40,167 bases of DNA. It comes from Anaerolineales bacterium UBA6055 (lineage in GTDB: Bacteria > Chloroflexota > Anaerolineae > Aggregatilineales > Phototrophicaceae). Of this stretch, positions 7,582 to 17,500 are shown piece by piece. How positions within the stretch are numbered: the first letter of the stretch is position 1; each line of letters starts with the position of its first letter. Made by a program: the position numbers and the translations under genes. Below the pieces are notes generated by a model. That model was given only the letters and a program-made list of their open reading frames with translations, did no database searches and was not told where the DNA came from. The stretch is from positions 1 to 40,167 of the forward strand of contig DIYL01000025.1 in NCBI GenBank assembly GCA_002428985.1. Direction: 5' to 3'.

Positions 7582-7661
7582 AAACCTAAGGGCAACTTTA
7601 GCAAGCGGATACTTAAGTTTACCACACCGCGATAGACATACCCACCATATTCATCTGGTAC

Positions 7662-8969
7662 TTAATCAGTAGATTCGGGTAGCGCGGGTTCTTGCACTAA
7701 GGGCAATCCCATTGTAAATTCACTGCCAACACCGACCTTAGTATGCACACTCAAAAAACCATCATGGACTTCGCTAATTGTCTTCGCGACAAATAATCCC
7801 TGCCCCAATCCACGTGGGTCAAGTTTTTTACCTTCTGTGGTACGCGCATCACCACGATAGAACCGTTCAAAGATATGGGGTAAATCCTTATCAGTAATCC
7901 CCACGCCTCCATCACGTACTTTGATTGTGACATAGGGTTGGCTATCCAATTCTTCGATACCAACCGAGAGGGTCACATAACCACCGACTTCACTGTACAC
8001 AGCCCCATTACGAATAAGATGCCCTAACGCCCATTGCAAGCGTTTATCATCACCCTCAACATGAAGGTTAGCAATATCACGGGTCATGATAAACAAATCA
8101 ATATCACGGTCTTTAATTTCTGGCATAATGCCATTTGCAACACCCCAGATCATATCCTCAATCAGTACTGGCTCTCGCAATACATCAAATGTACCAGCCG
8201 TCATTTCAGAAATATCCAGCAATTCCAATACCAAGCGATCCAGCACATCGACATTACTTACCAGCTTTTCCAGCATTTTGCGGTTAACCGGTGCATCTTC
8301 TGGTGCGGCACTCAGTAATTCACTTGCTAACTTAATGACTGTCATCGGCGTCTTTAGCTCATGTGAGATATGGGTCACGAACCCATCTTTTAGTCGCTCT
8401 GATAAAGCATCATGCGTGACATCTTTGAGGATAATGATCGTCCCCATCCGCTGATTGTCTTCGTCACCAATCGCAACAATTTGGGCTTTAACCAATCGAT
8501 TATTCAATGCCAACTCTTCAGATTCACCCAGAGGCATCAGCTCAGATGTCGTTTCGACTACATCGTTGTATCGGTTAAATAACGTCCCCAGCGGGCTACT
8601 CCAAAAGGACTTTTTGCCTCCCAGAACGCGTTCAGCCGCTTCGTTCATCATCGTCACTTGCCCGTTTGGGTCTTGCATGATGATGCCCTCGTCTAAGCTA
8701 CCAAGGACAGCGTACAGACGCTCAATTTCTGAACCACGCTCTCTATGTTTACGACGAATATTGTCATATTCAACGCGCAAATTTTCAGTTTGTACCATCT
8801 TCATATCAAGCATCAATTGTCGGCGTTTAACTTCACGCTCCAACTCTTGACGGCGGTTCAGCCCTTTGTACACGCGCCGAAAAATCGATTCCGATGCGGA
8901 GCCAAAATTATGAATATGCTTAAAGATTCCACTCACCTCAGAGGGTTGTTCAGGGGGTGTCTGGCTCAT
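7662..8969 (-). CDS. PAS-containing sensor histidine kinase
   Basis: The protein has 435 residues. A coiled coil covers roughly 35-85, a PAS domain roughly 83-190 (AVLGSLDEGIIMQDPNGQV), then HisKA with the phospho-acceptor His203 in HISHELKTPMT. HATPase_c carries an N-box-like LGHLIRNGAVYS, a G1 box RDGGVGI and a G2 box GLGQGLFVAK. There are no membrane segments, so it is cytosolic. It begins 3 nt after the stop of the response regulator at 8973, which makes the two an obvious phosphorelay pair. The signal is not evident. The PAS core has no obvious haem or flavin signature. All canonical kinase motifs look intact. Confidence 0.88.
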   Translation of the reverse strand: MSQTPPEQPSEVSGIFKHIHNFGSASESIFRRVYKGLNRRQELEREVKRRQLMLDMKMVQTENLRVEYDNIRRKHRERGSEIERLYAVLGSLDEGIIMQDPNGQVTMMNEAAERVLGGKKSFWSSPLGTLFNRYNDVVETTSELMPLGESEELALNNRLVKAQIVAIGDEDNQRMGTIIILKDVTHDALSERLKDGFVTHISHELKTPMTVIKLASELLSAAPEDAPVNRKMLEKLVSNVDVLDRLVLELLDISEMTAGTFDVLREPVLIEDMIWGVANGIMPEIKDRDIDLFIMTRDIANLHVEGDDKRLQWALGHLIRNGAVYSEVGGYVTLSVGIEELDSQPYVTIKVRDGGVGITDKDLPHIFERFYRGDARTTEGKKLDPRGLGQGLFVAKTISEVHDGFLSVHTKVGVGSEFTMGLPLVQEPALPESTD

Positions 8970-8972
8970 AAT

Positions 8973-9380
8973 TTATCCGTTTGTTTTGCTATCAATCACA
9001 TCGTGTAGAAGGTCTTTTAGTTCAGTAAATTCAGGCAAGGGTTTATAAATCACTTTATCGACACCTGTGCGCGCAATCATTGCTTGTCGCTCAGGCTCGG
9101 TCAAAGCAAACGCCGTCATCAACACAATCGGGATACTTTCCATCCCAGGTGTACGCCGAATGCGTTCCGCGACCAGATCACCTGTATACCCCGGCATCCG
9201 TATATCCATTAATGCAAATTCCGGGAGTGGGTCTTGGTTGGTTCCTGCTTCCACAGCATCCATAAAATCCCACGCCTTTTGTCCACTTTCAAAGGCAACC
9301 GTTGTATGTCCCCATACACTCGCCATTGTCGCGACAAGATTACGGATATCAATTTCATCTTCTGCTATCATCCAGTGCAA
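8973..9380 (-). CDS. Single-domain response regulator (CheY-like), copy 1
   Basis: The protein has 135 residues and is a receiver domain only. Acidic pocket residues AEDE are at 6-9, the phospho-acceptor is Asp59 in LMDIRMPG, the switch Thr89 is in VLMTAF, and the conserved Lys113 is in IYKPLP. No output domain follows. The start is a TTG (9380-9378), supported by CTGGAG about 10 nt upstream. The alternative ATG at codon 4 would cut into the first strand. It is co-transcribed with the kinase immediately downstream. A TATAAT -10 (9424-9429, minus strand) lies upstream. It diverges from a paralogous receiver at 9594. Confidence 0.85.
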   Translation of the reverse strand: MHWMIAEDEIDIRNLVATMASVWGHTTVAFESGQKAWDFMDAVEAGTNQDPLPEFALMDIRMPGYTGDLVAERIRRTPGMESIPIVLMTAFALTEPERQAMIARTGVDKVIYKPLPEFTELKDLLHDVIDSKTNG

Positions 9381-9423
9381 GGTGTACTTCTCCAGTCTGT
9401 TCAGACATCATTAGTCTAAACAT

Positions 9424-9429
9424 ATTATA
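9424..9429 (-). promoter_or_regulatory. Candidate -10 element for the response regulator/kinase operon
   Basis: The minus strand reads GGTATAATATG, about 44 nt upstream of the TTG start at 9380. A good -35 is not apparent at 16-18 bp. The 213-bp gap 9381-9593 is shared with the divergent regulator at 9594, so both operons are probably controlled from here. Confidence 0.4.
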
Positions 9430-9593
9430 CCGAATCTTCAGTCAGTTCCTAAAATTAAGATTCTCGCATTTTGCGTTACTCATTAGATAGGCTATCATTA
9501 TAAGTAGAGATTCAGTTTGCAAACAGTTGAAATTTATGGATCCTCTGTCCATAATGAGATAATAAAACAACATGCGAAAGGTGGCAGTCAACC

Positions 9594-10085
9594 TTGTCAA
9601 CATGGATGGTAGTAGAAGATGAACCGGAAATTTATGAACTCCTTCTTGCAATGTTCGAGATGTGGGGCATTGAAGGCGTCGCATTTGTCGATGGGGAGGA
9701 AGCCGTCGCATGGATAGATGATGTCAACAATGATCGCTTCCATGGCGAATTACCAGAACTCGCTCTCCTTGATATTCGCCTACCCGGTGAAAAAAATGGG
9801 ATTGAAGTAGGTGAACAATTACGCGCCAGCAACGTTTTAGGCAATATGGCGGTTGTCATGACCACAGCCTTTAAACTAAGTAAAGCCGAACAAGAAGAAG
9901 CGATGAAACGCTCAGGAGCGGATCTGTGGTTGCCCAAGCCCTTGCCGAAGTTCGATAAGCTACAAGGGATTCTAGAAAAAGTCATTGCAGAGCGACGCAA
10001 GAAAAACAAGGATAATGGTACAGAAATGCCAAATCCTACCCTAAGTAGCACCAAATCTAGCGAAATTAAGAAGCAGGATGATTAG
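9594..10085 (+). CDS. Single-domain response regulator (CheY-like), copy 2, first gene of the addAB operon
   Basis: The 163-residue protein is a receiver domain (1-130) plus a charged C-terminal tail. Acidic residues lie in VVEDEPE, phospho-acceptor Asp60 in LLDIRLPG, Thr90/91 in VVMTTAF, and Lys115 in LPKPLP. The start is TTG with AAAGGTGG about 10 nt upstream. The ATG four codons later is too far (over 20 nt) from that site. It closely resembles the divergent receiver at 8973, including the x-W-M-x-x-E-D-E start and the TTG codon. It lies 5 nt before the NERD gene, so its phosphorylation could link the kinase at 7662 to the DNA-repair operon (inference). No DNA-binding domain is present. 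Confidence 0.85.
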   Translation: MSTWMVVEDEPEIYELLLAMFEMWGIEGVAFVDGEEAVAWIDDVNNDRFHGELPELALLDIRLPGEKNGIEVGEQLRASNVLGNMAVVMTTAFKLSKAEQEEAMKRSGADLWLPKPLPKFDKLQGILEKVIAERRKKNKDNGTEMPNPTLSSTKSSEIKKQDD

Positions 10086-10090
10086 CTACA

Positions 10091-10831
10091 ATGCAAAATG
10101 TCGCGCCAACACGAAAACTGAGTCGGCGGTCACGGGATTTCCTGATTGCAGCAGCGGTCGTTTTCTTATTCGGTATTACACTTGTGATCGTCGGTCTTGC
10201 CTTACACATCATTAACTTCGTTGTACCGTCAAACCCAGGCTTCGAAGTTTATGATCTGACCCGCAAAGGCGTCATCTCTGCGGGTGCTGGTTTGATGTTT
10301 GTCTCGGTGCTGATGAGTATTCGTGCCGCCACATGGAAGACTGATAACATACTAGCAAAAGATGTCGGTGACGAACTCGCTAACTTCCTAGACAACAAAT
10401 TTGTCTATATTCGCAACATCAGTAAACGAACGATCGGTTACGTTGATGCAGTCCTTATCAGTAAGCACGGCGTACTCGTATTTCGCATTTCAAAGCGTCA
10501 AGGAGTCTTCTTTAACGAGAAAGGTGAATGGCTCATACAAAGAGACAAAGGCGAATGGAAACCGATGCGCTGGAATCCGACACGTGAAGTTGTTGCTGAT
10601 GTTCAGAAAATACGGGAATACTTAACCGATTACGATGTCAAAGATATACCAGTATATGGTGTAGTAGTCTTCACAGAAGAATCACCTCTCACACAATTCA
10701 CTTTGCAAGACCCAGTTGTACCTGTAACGCACCTCAGCCAGCTATCCTATAGCTTGCAAGACACTTATTTTGCAAAAGACCGCATTCAACCAAAGATAGT
10801 TCAACAAGTTATCAACCTGCTATACAGCTAA
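10091..10831 (+). CDS. Membrane protein with NERD (nuclease-related) domain
   Basis: The protein has 246 residues. Two membrane helices lie at about 17-41 and 58-82. A NERD-like domain follows: VGDELANFLDNKF, then YVDAVLISKHGVLVFRISKRQG, the usual strand-acid-strand-basic pattern around a hydrophobic GVLVF. In the canonical domain an E-x-K follows the last strand. Here it is R-I-S-K, so a key acidic residue is not seen and nuclease activity is doubtful. NERD proteins are linked by homology to PD-(D/E)XK-like nucleases. It sits 5 nt after the response regulator and 9 nt before addB. Membrane tethering of the AddAB complex is a possibility, not shown. Confidence 0.65.
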   Translation: MQNVAPTRKLSRRSRDFLIAAAVVFLFGITLVIVGLALHIINFVVPSNPGFEVYDLTRKGVISAGAGLMFVSVLMSIRAATWKTDNILAKDVGDELANFLDNKFVYIRNISKRTIGYVDAVLISKHGVLVFRISKRQGVFFNEKGEWLIQRDKGEWKPMRWNPTREVVADVQKIREYLTDYDVKDIPVYGVVVFTEESPLTQFTLQDPVVPVTHLSQLSYSLQDTYFAKDRIQPKIVQQVINLLYS

Positions 10832-10840
10832 GGGGCAACC

Positions 10841-13800
10841 ATGCCAACAACTGTTCACCTCGCACCTGTCGGGGCAGGCAAAACCGAGTTTGCCCTTAAC
10901 CGCCTGTTACAATTCGTCCATGATAGACAAAATCCATTTTTAAAATCATGGGTACTCCTCGCCACACGTCGTCAGGAAGTTACCTTTCGTCAGCGGTTGG
11001 TCGAAATGCAAGCCAACCACGATGTTTATTTTAATGTTGAGTTTTTCAATTTTTACACATTAAATGCTCGCCTCCTCAATATTGCAGGCAAACCACCGCG
11101 CAAAATACAAAGTTCTGCCCGCATCAGCATCTTGAGAACAATCATCACCGATATGATGAACCAAGGCGAATTGATCTTTTTTCATAAAATTGCCGACACA
11201 CCGGGGTTTATCGCAGTGCTTGCCGATCTAATCGACGAGCTTAAACAAAATAGTGTCCGTCCAGAAAGCTTTGACCTCGGCGCAAAAACCGCTAAAGATA
11301 TTGAAATTGCGAAGATTTATCATCGTTATCAAGATACATTGATTGATAACAACCTTGTCGATCTTGAAGGTGAGGGTTGGCTAGCCCTAGCGACGCTCGA
11401 AGATGAGCCCGACATTGTGCAAGATGTCGATTTACTCTTAGTTGATGGTTATGATCAGTTCACACCTGTCCAAGCCCAATTATTAGCCGAATTATCACAC
11501 ACAATTGACCATGTCGATATTACCCTAACAACCATCCCCAACGAAGGCGACAACTATGCTCAACGCTTCAAACGTGCGTTAGACCGGATTGAAACATCAC
11601 ACCAAAATGCAGGGGTAAACTTCACCCTCGACTACCTTAAACGAGAGGGCATCGAGCGACACAAAGACCTTGATCAACTAGGGCAACTCATTTTTCAGGG
11701 TCCAGCCGATAATCCCACTACAGATGCAATCAAATTAATTGAGATGCCAACCCCTGTCGAAGAGGTTATGGCAGTATTACGTACTGTCAAACATCAATTG
11801 GTGCATGACCACATCCGCCCAGAAGACATTCTAATTGCCTTGCGTGATTGGACACGTTACGAAGCATTTTTTGAATCATATCAAGCACTCTACAATCTGC
11901 CCTTACTACTCCATCACCACCCAGCTTACGACAGAACGCCTGTCATTTCTGTCATTATCGACTTATTGGAACTCGCACCCGATTTCCGACGACGCGATGT
12001 TTTAGATGTTTTGCGCTCACCCTATATTGCATCAGGTCTAAGCGACGAACAGATTGAATTACTCGATAAAATTACCCGCGAAAAACAATTAGTGCGGGGC
12101 ACAATCCAAGATTGGCTCGATGTTATCGAGTTTTCGAGTGTTATTCAATTTGATGAAGAGGGCGAAGAATCAGAGTTGTTGCTAACACCTCAGGAAGCCA
12201 GCGAATTATCCATCAATATCGAAGCGTTTTTTGATGGCATCACACCACCTGAATACACAGATATTGAATCGTATGTCAATTGGCTGGAACGCCTTATCGG
12301 GCGTGATCCCAATCAAGACCCTGACAACCTTGATGATATAGACGAATGGTACAATTCTGCCGAGTTTTCGTTAAATATTGCTCAACGCATCTATACAGAT
12401 TCGACATCGACAGAAGCCATCATCCGTCGAGATATTTCCGCACTTAATGGCATGAAAAATATCTTGCGTGACCTAATGACAACCGACCTATTTTTACGAG
12501 CGACACTCAATCATGACTTCCCCATCAATTGGGAAACTATCTGGGCAGACCTCAAGCTATCCCTACAAAATACAGTCGATGTCCCCGGCAATCCATCACG
12601 CTCAGGTCGTGTCCTCGTCACAACAGCGAGCGATGCACGCGGTTTACCGCATAAACATGTCTACATCCTTGGTATGGCAGAAGGTGTATTTCCAGCAGAA
12701 GTATCCGAAGATCCTCTCTACCTCGATACCGAGCGTAAACGCCTGCAAGACGACGGCATATTATTAGAAACACAAGCCGAACGCATCGACGACCAAGGGC
12801 TCTTTTATGAGCTTATTAGCTTACCACATGAGACTCTGACGTTATCCCGTCCCACAGTACAAGATGGTAAAGTCTGGATAGAAAGTCATCTGTGGCGTGC
12901 CGTCAAAACCGTTTACACCGATATACAAATTGAATCGATGCAAGTCGGACAAATTGTCGATCCACAACAATCGGCCTCCCAAGATGAATTACTGCTGGCT
13001 GTAGCCAATCAACTCAATCAAAATGATGCAGGTGAACCCGCCGTTGAGTATGCCCTACGTGCACAGAATTGGCTCAAACACAACCAACTGCTCAAAGATA
13101 AATGGGTGCAGATTTTACAAGGTCGCATGGTCGATAGTGAACGCCTATCGAGCGAACCATATAATCAATATAGTGGTTATCTCCTCCATCCGGATCTACA
13201 AGATGAAGTCGCAGATTTACTCGGCGCAGACCGTATCTGGAGTGCATCACAACTTAAAGATTATGGGTTATGTGGCTTCCGCTATTATGCGAAACGGTTG
13301 CTCAAATTAGAGGAAATCAGCGAGCCCGAAGAAGGCTATGACATCCTACAATTAGGGTTAATTAATCACAAAATCCTTGAACTAACTTACGGCGAAATCC
13401 GTGATGACAAGCTGGCGATTACAGCAGAAAACTGCGATGAAGCGCTAGACATCTTGCATGACCATGCACAAGAAGTATTTGATAGTGCCCCGCGTGAATT
13501 CAAATTTCGTGCCAGTGCAGTCTGGGAGCAAGAAAAATCGGTTATCCTCAAACGACTTGAAGCCCTCATCAAACTCGACTTTTCTGATGATAGTCCTCTC
13601 AACAAATTCGGAGATGACCGCAAAGTTTATCAGCTAGAAAAGCGCATTAGTAATGTCGAGTTGATGCTAGATGATGATCTCGAACCACTCAAAATCCGCG
13701 GGTTTGTTGATCGGATTGATCGTGTCGATGGCAACAAACTGGTTGTTGTAGACTATAAAACAGGCACAACCGAGATCAAGACTAGCGAAATGGCTGAAGG

Positions 13801-14122
13801 GCGCAATTTCCAAATGATGACTTACATCCTCGCACTGATGGACATTATGGAAAAATCCAGTAGAAATCTTGAGGTTGCCGGTGGGATGTTCTGGCATCTA
13901 CGTAACCTAAAAGCCAGCGGTACATTTGATGTAGATAACACAGATGACATGCAAGCCATTGAAGATGCGTGCCAACATATCGCCCAAAACTTACGCGACG
14001 GTCGTGCCGGGAAATTTTCTGTCCATGCCAACCATCTAGAAGAAGGCAAATGTTCACGCTATTGCGAATATTCGCATCTCTGCCGAATGAGCCTCACCAA
14101 CCGATATAAAACAGAAAGCTAA
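10841..14122 (+). CDS. addB: AddB-like helicase-nuclease subunit
   Basis: The protein has 1093 residues. The N-terminus carries a Walker A, LAPVGAGKTEFAL (Lys14), as in AddB. The middle has SF1-like fold segments with weak helicase motifs, including VTTASDARGLPHKHVYILGM. The C-terminal PD-(D/E)XK nuclease has VVDYKTGT (Asp971, Lys973). The four Cys of the AddB iron-sulfur staple are visible: Cys811 in GLCGFRYYAK, then Cys1071, Cys1075 and Cys1081 in KCSRYCEYSHLC. AddAB resects double-strand breaks and hands RecA a 3' strand at Chi-like sites. It lies 9 nt after the NERD gene and 3 nt before the 130-residue ORF. Both the nuclease and cluster ligands look intact. Confidence 0.85.
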   Translation: MPTTVHLAPVGAGKTEFALNRLLQFVHDRQNPFLKSWVLLATRRQEVTFRQRLVEMQANHDVYFNVEFFNFYTLNARLLNIAGKPPRKIQSSARISILRTIITDMMNQGELIFFHKIADTPGFIAVLADLIDELKQNSVRPESFDLGAKTAKDIEIAKIYHRYQDTLIDNNLVDLEGEGWLALATLEDEPDIVQDVDLLLVDGYDQFTPVQAQLLAELSHTIDHVDITLTTIPNEGDNYAQRFKRALDRIETSHQNAGVNFTLDYLKREGIERHKDLDQLGQLIFQGPADNPTTDAIKLIEMPTPVEEVMAVLRTVKHQLVHDHIRPEDILIALRDWTRYEAFFESYQALYNLPLLLHHHPAYDRTPVISVIIDLLELAPDFRRRDVLDVLRSPYIASGLSDEQIELLDKITREKQLVRGTIQDWLDVIEFSSVIQFDEEGEESELLLTPQEASELSINIEAFFDGITPPEYTDIESYVNWLERLIGRDPNQDPDNLDDIDEWYNSAEFSLNIAQRIYTDSTSTEAIIRRDISALNGMKNILRDLMTTDLFLRATLNHDFPINWETIWADLKLSLQNTVDVPGNPSRSGRVLVTTASDARGLPHKHVYILGMAEGVFPAEVSEDPLYLDTERKRLQDDGILLETQAERIDDQGLFYELISLPHETLTLSRPTVQDGKVWIESHLWRAVKTVYTDIQIESMQVGQIVDPQQSASQDELLLAVANQLNQNDAGEPAVEYALRAQNWLKHNQLLKDKWVQILQGRMVDSERLSSEPYNQYSGYLLHPDLQDEVADLLGADRIWSASQLKDYGLCGFRYYAKRLLKLEEISEPEEGYDILQLGLINHKILELTYGEIRDDKLAITAENCDEALDILHDHAQEVFDSAPREFKFRASAVWEQEKSVILKRLEALIKLDFSDDSPLNKFGDDRKVYQLEKRISNVELMLDDDLEPLKIRGFVDRIDRVDGNKLVVVDYKTGTTEIKTSEMAEGRNFQMMTYILALMDIMEKSSRNLEVAGGMFWHLRNLKASGTFDVDNTDDMQAIEDACQHIAQNLRDGRAGKFSVHANHLEEGKCSRYCEYSHLCRMSLTNRYKTES

Positions 14123-14125
14123 ATT

Positions 14126-14518
14126 ATGAGTGACCAACCCACATTTGAAGAACAATATTATGACATCCTGCGTGCGATGGAGCTAAAAATCTATAACTTA
14201 TACTTGGAAAATCCGCACCTACTCGATTATAGCGTCGAAAAAGCCGTTAATGGCATGATACGCACGCTTACCAGTCAGATGCGTGGCAAAAATGCACCCA
14301 AGCTCAAATTTAAAGAGGATGAACAATCCGTTTACAGAGAATTACAATCGGTTGTCACCTTGTATACAGGCAAAGATGAAGCTGTCAAACCAGATCAAAT
14401 TCTCGCACTAGATGAGATGATTGCTTGCCTCAAACGCATACAACGCTCACAAAAACAAATGGGCGGACATGGACGCCAGAGTTATGTAGACTTCCTCAAG
14501 CAATTCTTCGGAGAATAG
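14126..14518 (+). CDS. Unrecognised 130-residue protein between addB and addA
   Basis: The start is MSDQPTFEEQYYDILRAMEL. It is predicted to be almost wholly helical and soluble, with mixed charge, no Cys pattern, no signal peptide and no membrane segment. A basic stretch MRGKNAPKLKFKEDEQ lies mid-protein, and KRIQRSQKQMGGHGRQSY near the C-terminus could contact nucleic acid. It begins 3 nt after the addB stop and ends 2 nt before the addA ATG, so it must be translated in step with both subunits. No family comes to mind. A role as an accessory or assembly factor for AddAB is inference from position only. Confidence 0.7.
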   Translation: MSDQPTFEEQYYDILRAMELKIYNLYLENPHLLDYSVEKAVNGMIRTLTSQMRGKNAPKLKFKEDEQSVYRELQSVVTLYTGKDEAVKPDQILALDEMIACLKRIQRSQKQMGGHGRQSYVDFLKQFFGE

Positions 14519-14520
14519 CC

Positions 14521-17500
14521 ATGCAACCAACCCCCGAACAATACGACGCAATTCATATCCATGATAAAAACCTGATTGTCGTCGCTGGAGCGGGGTCAGG
14601 TAAAACACGGGTACTAGTCGAACGCTACCTCCAATTATTGGAAGCCAACCCCGACTGGCATTTAAATTCGCTTGTCGCTATCACATTCACCCGCGAAGCC
14701 GCTTTCGAGATGCGCAACCGTGTCCGCAAATCCCTTGAAGATAATGTCCAAACAGAAGAAGATAAAACCAAGTTAACCCGCTGGACACAACTGTTATCCG
14801 AGATGGATACCGCCCGCATCGACACAATTCACGGGTTATGTGGCACAATCTTGCGGGCAAATGCAGCCCAAGCCGGCATTGATCCGAAGTTTGAAGTCTT
14901 AGACGAGGTTGAAGCCAAAATCCTCCTAGAAGATATTGTCGGCGATACCCTCAGTGCCCTCGAACCGCCACTCACATCACTCTTTTCGGCTTATGAATCA
15001 CGCAAAGTTATCGAGACATTAGTTGACCCAAATCTGATTAACTCACGTTTTGATGAAATCCCAGCTGACCCGCAAGCCATAATTGATGAATGGGAAAAGC
15101 AATGGGCACAAGCAGTACAAGAGGCTAAATCAGCATTACTCACCTCTGACGAAGCAGATGCAGTCCAAAGCAATTTTCCATATCCAGATAATGACAAGCT
15201 CGGTCAACAATATAATTGGTTCTGTGACAAACTGGATCAACTCACAGACATTGACGCACCACATGAAATTTACACCCATCTAAAAACCACACATAAAGAC
15301 GGCGTTTTCAAGTTTATCGGGACAGCAGGTGTATGGGGTGGCAAAGAGGGTAAAAAAGAAGCCAACAATACCCTGCGCGCCTTGCGCAATCTCATCGGCG
15401 ACTATTTGGAATCATTAGGAGAGCCGTTTGGTGAAATCGAAAAAGACTCGGCACAGTTACTCCCCTTATGGTATCAACTCCTCACACGTATTCAATCGGC
15501 TTATCGTCAGCATAAGAGTGATCATAGTCTCCTCGATTTTGATGATCTCGAACGCATCACCGCCAACCTACTCGAAGACGAATCGGTACAAGGACGCTAT
15601 CGTAACAACGAATTCAAGCATCTATTGGTTGATGAGTTCCAAGACACCAACAAAGCCCAATGGCGCATCATTAAATCACTAGCAAGTTTAGATCGTGGCG
15701 GATCCATGTTTGTTGTTGGTGACCCCAAGCAAAGTATTTATCAATTTCGGGGTGCCGATGTCAGCGTATTCAACAAAGTCCGCGACGAAATTGCGACCAT
15801 TGCTACTGGCGATGAAATCCCATTATCGGTCTCTTTCCGTACCCATAAACGCCTAATTGAGCAATTTAACGCGCTATTTGCGCAATTACTCGTCCGTGAC
15901 GAGGATAGCCCCGTCAAGAATTTTGAAGTCGTCTTGGATAAAGAGATGACTGCCTTCCGCGAAGAATCCCCCCAACAACCTGTGATTGAATGTCTATTGT
16001 TGGATACTGGGATGCGCGACGAAGATGGTAAATACATCACCAACTCTAAGAAGAGGCGCAAACAAACCTATCCATCAGATACCATGCGCCGTTGGGAAGC
16101 CTATGAAATCGCTCAATTTATCCAAACCATCGTTGATGAAAAACGAGAAATCTCATTTTTTGATGGCGAAAAAGTAAGTTATCGTCCGGTAACTACAGGG
16201 GATGTCGCGATTTTGTTCCAGTCGATGAAAAACGTCACGCTCTACGAAGACGTCTTTAAATCGCAGGGTCTACAATTTATGACCATCGCCGGACGCGGGT
16301 ATTACAGCCGTCAAGAAGTATGGGATATGCTCGACTTATTAAGCGCCTTACACAACCCTGCCGATAATTTATCGCTAGCATCGGTCTTACGCTCTCCAAT
16401 CTTCGGTTTTAGCGATGATATGCTGTTCGCACTACGCCTCATCACAGATAATCATCCAGAAAAACCCAAGCCAATTCTGTTATGGGATGCGCTCAAAGTC
16501 GCCTGCGAACAAGACATCATGGGCATTACCGATGCAGACATGCCACTTGTTCAATTTTCAGTCGAGACTCTGAGCGACCTACGCCTGATGGCAGGACGTG
16601 TAACCATTAGCGAATTACTCCGCCAAGCCCTTGCCAAAACAGGTTATCTGGCGATGCTAACCGGATTACCCGACGGCGCACGACGACGCGGAAATATCGA
16701 AAAGTTACTCCAACTCGCCGAAGACAGTGGAAAAATCACTCTCGGCAAATTTTCACGGTATCTCACCGATTTGAGTGCCCGCGAAATCCGCGAAGGTGAA
16801 GCCATTATCGGTGATGATGAAACCGTCAAAATGATGACCGTCCACGCCAGTAAGGGGTTGGAATTTCCAGTGGTTATTCTGGCAGATACATCGTGGTCAC
16901 GTGGGAATGCGGGTGGGGACAGCACCCTCATGAATGACGACAAACACGGGTTAAGCTGTCAGGTATTTAGCTTAGACGACAACAAATATGTCAGCGGATT
17001 CGCCCATCGTCGCAACATGCGCATGCTCAAGCTCAAAGAAGCCGCTGAACGTAAACGCCTACTCTATGTCGCCGCCACCCGCGCCAAAGACTTTCTTGTG
17101 ATTAGTGGGCAAGTATCATTTAGCAAAAGCAAGGGATGGTCAGCCCGTGGTGACTGGCTTAAGCAACTCATGGGTGTATTTGAACTTAGTGAGCTAAATT
17201 TTTTACCGGATCAAATAATTCCGTTTGCAGATGATACAATCCGCGTCATGATGCCACCAGAACCACCGCCACAAGATGTGCTCTATGCTGATGCAATCGA
17301 AAATTTGAATTTATGGGACTTCATCGCTGACGAGGCAGACTTCCCACCACTCGATGTACCACCACCATTGATTCATCCGGTAAAAGTAGAAGCAAGTGAC
17401 CAAGTTGGCCATATTTCAGCGACACAAATCGCGGACCTCGGCGGGGTCAAATATGGCAGTAACGCAGGTCAACGTCAATTTTATCGACAACGTTTCCGCC

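Noticed and set aside
14425..14520. N-terminal extension of AddA
   Set aside because: It overlaps the 130-residue gene in another frame. The ATG at 14521 begins the conserved helicase start.
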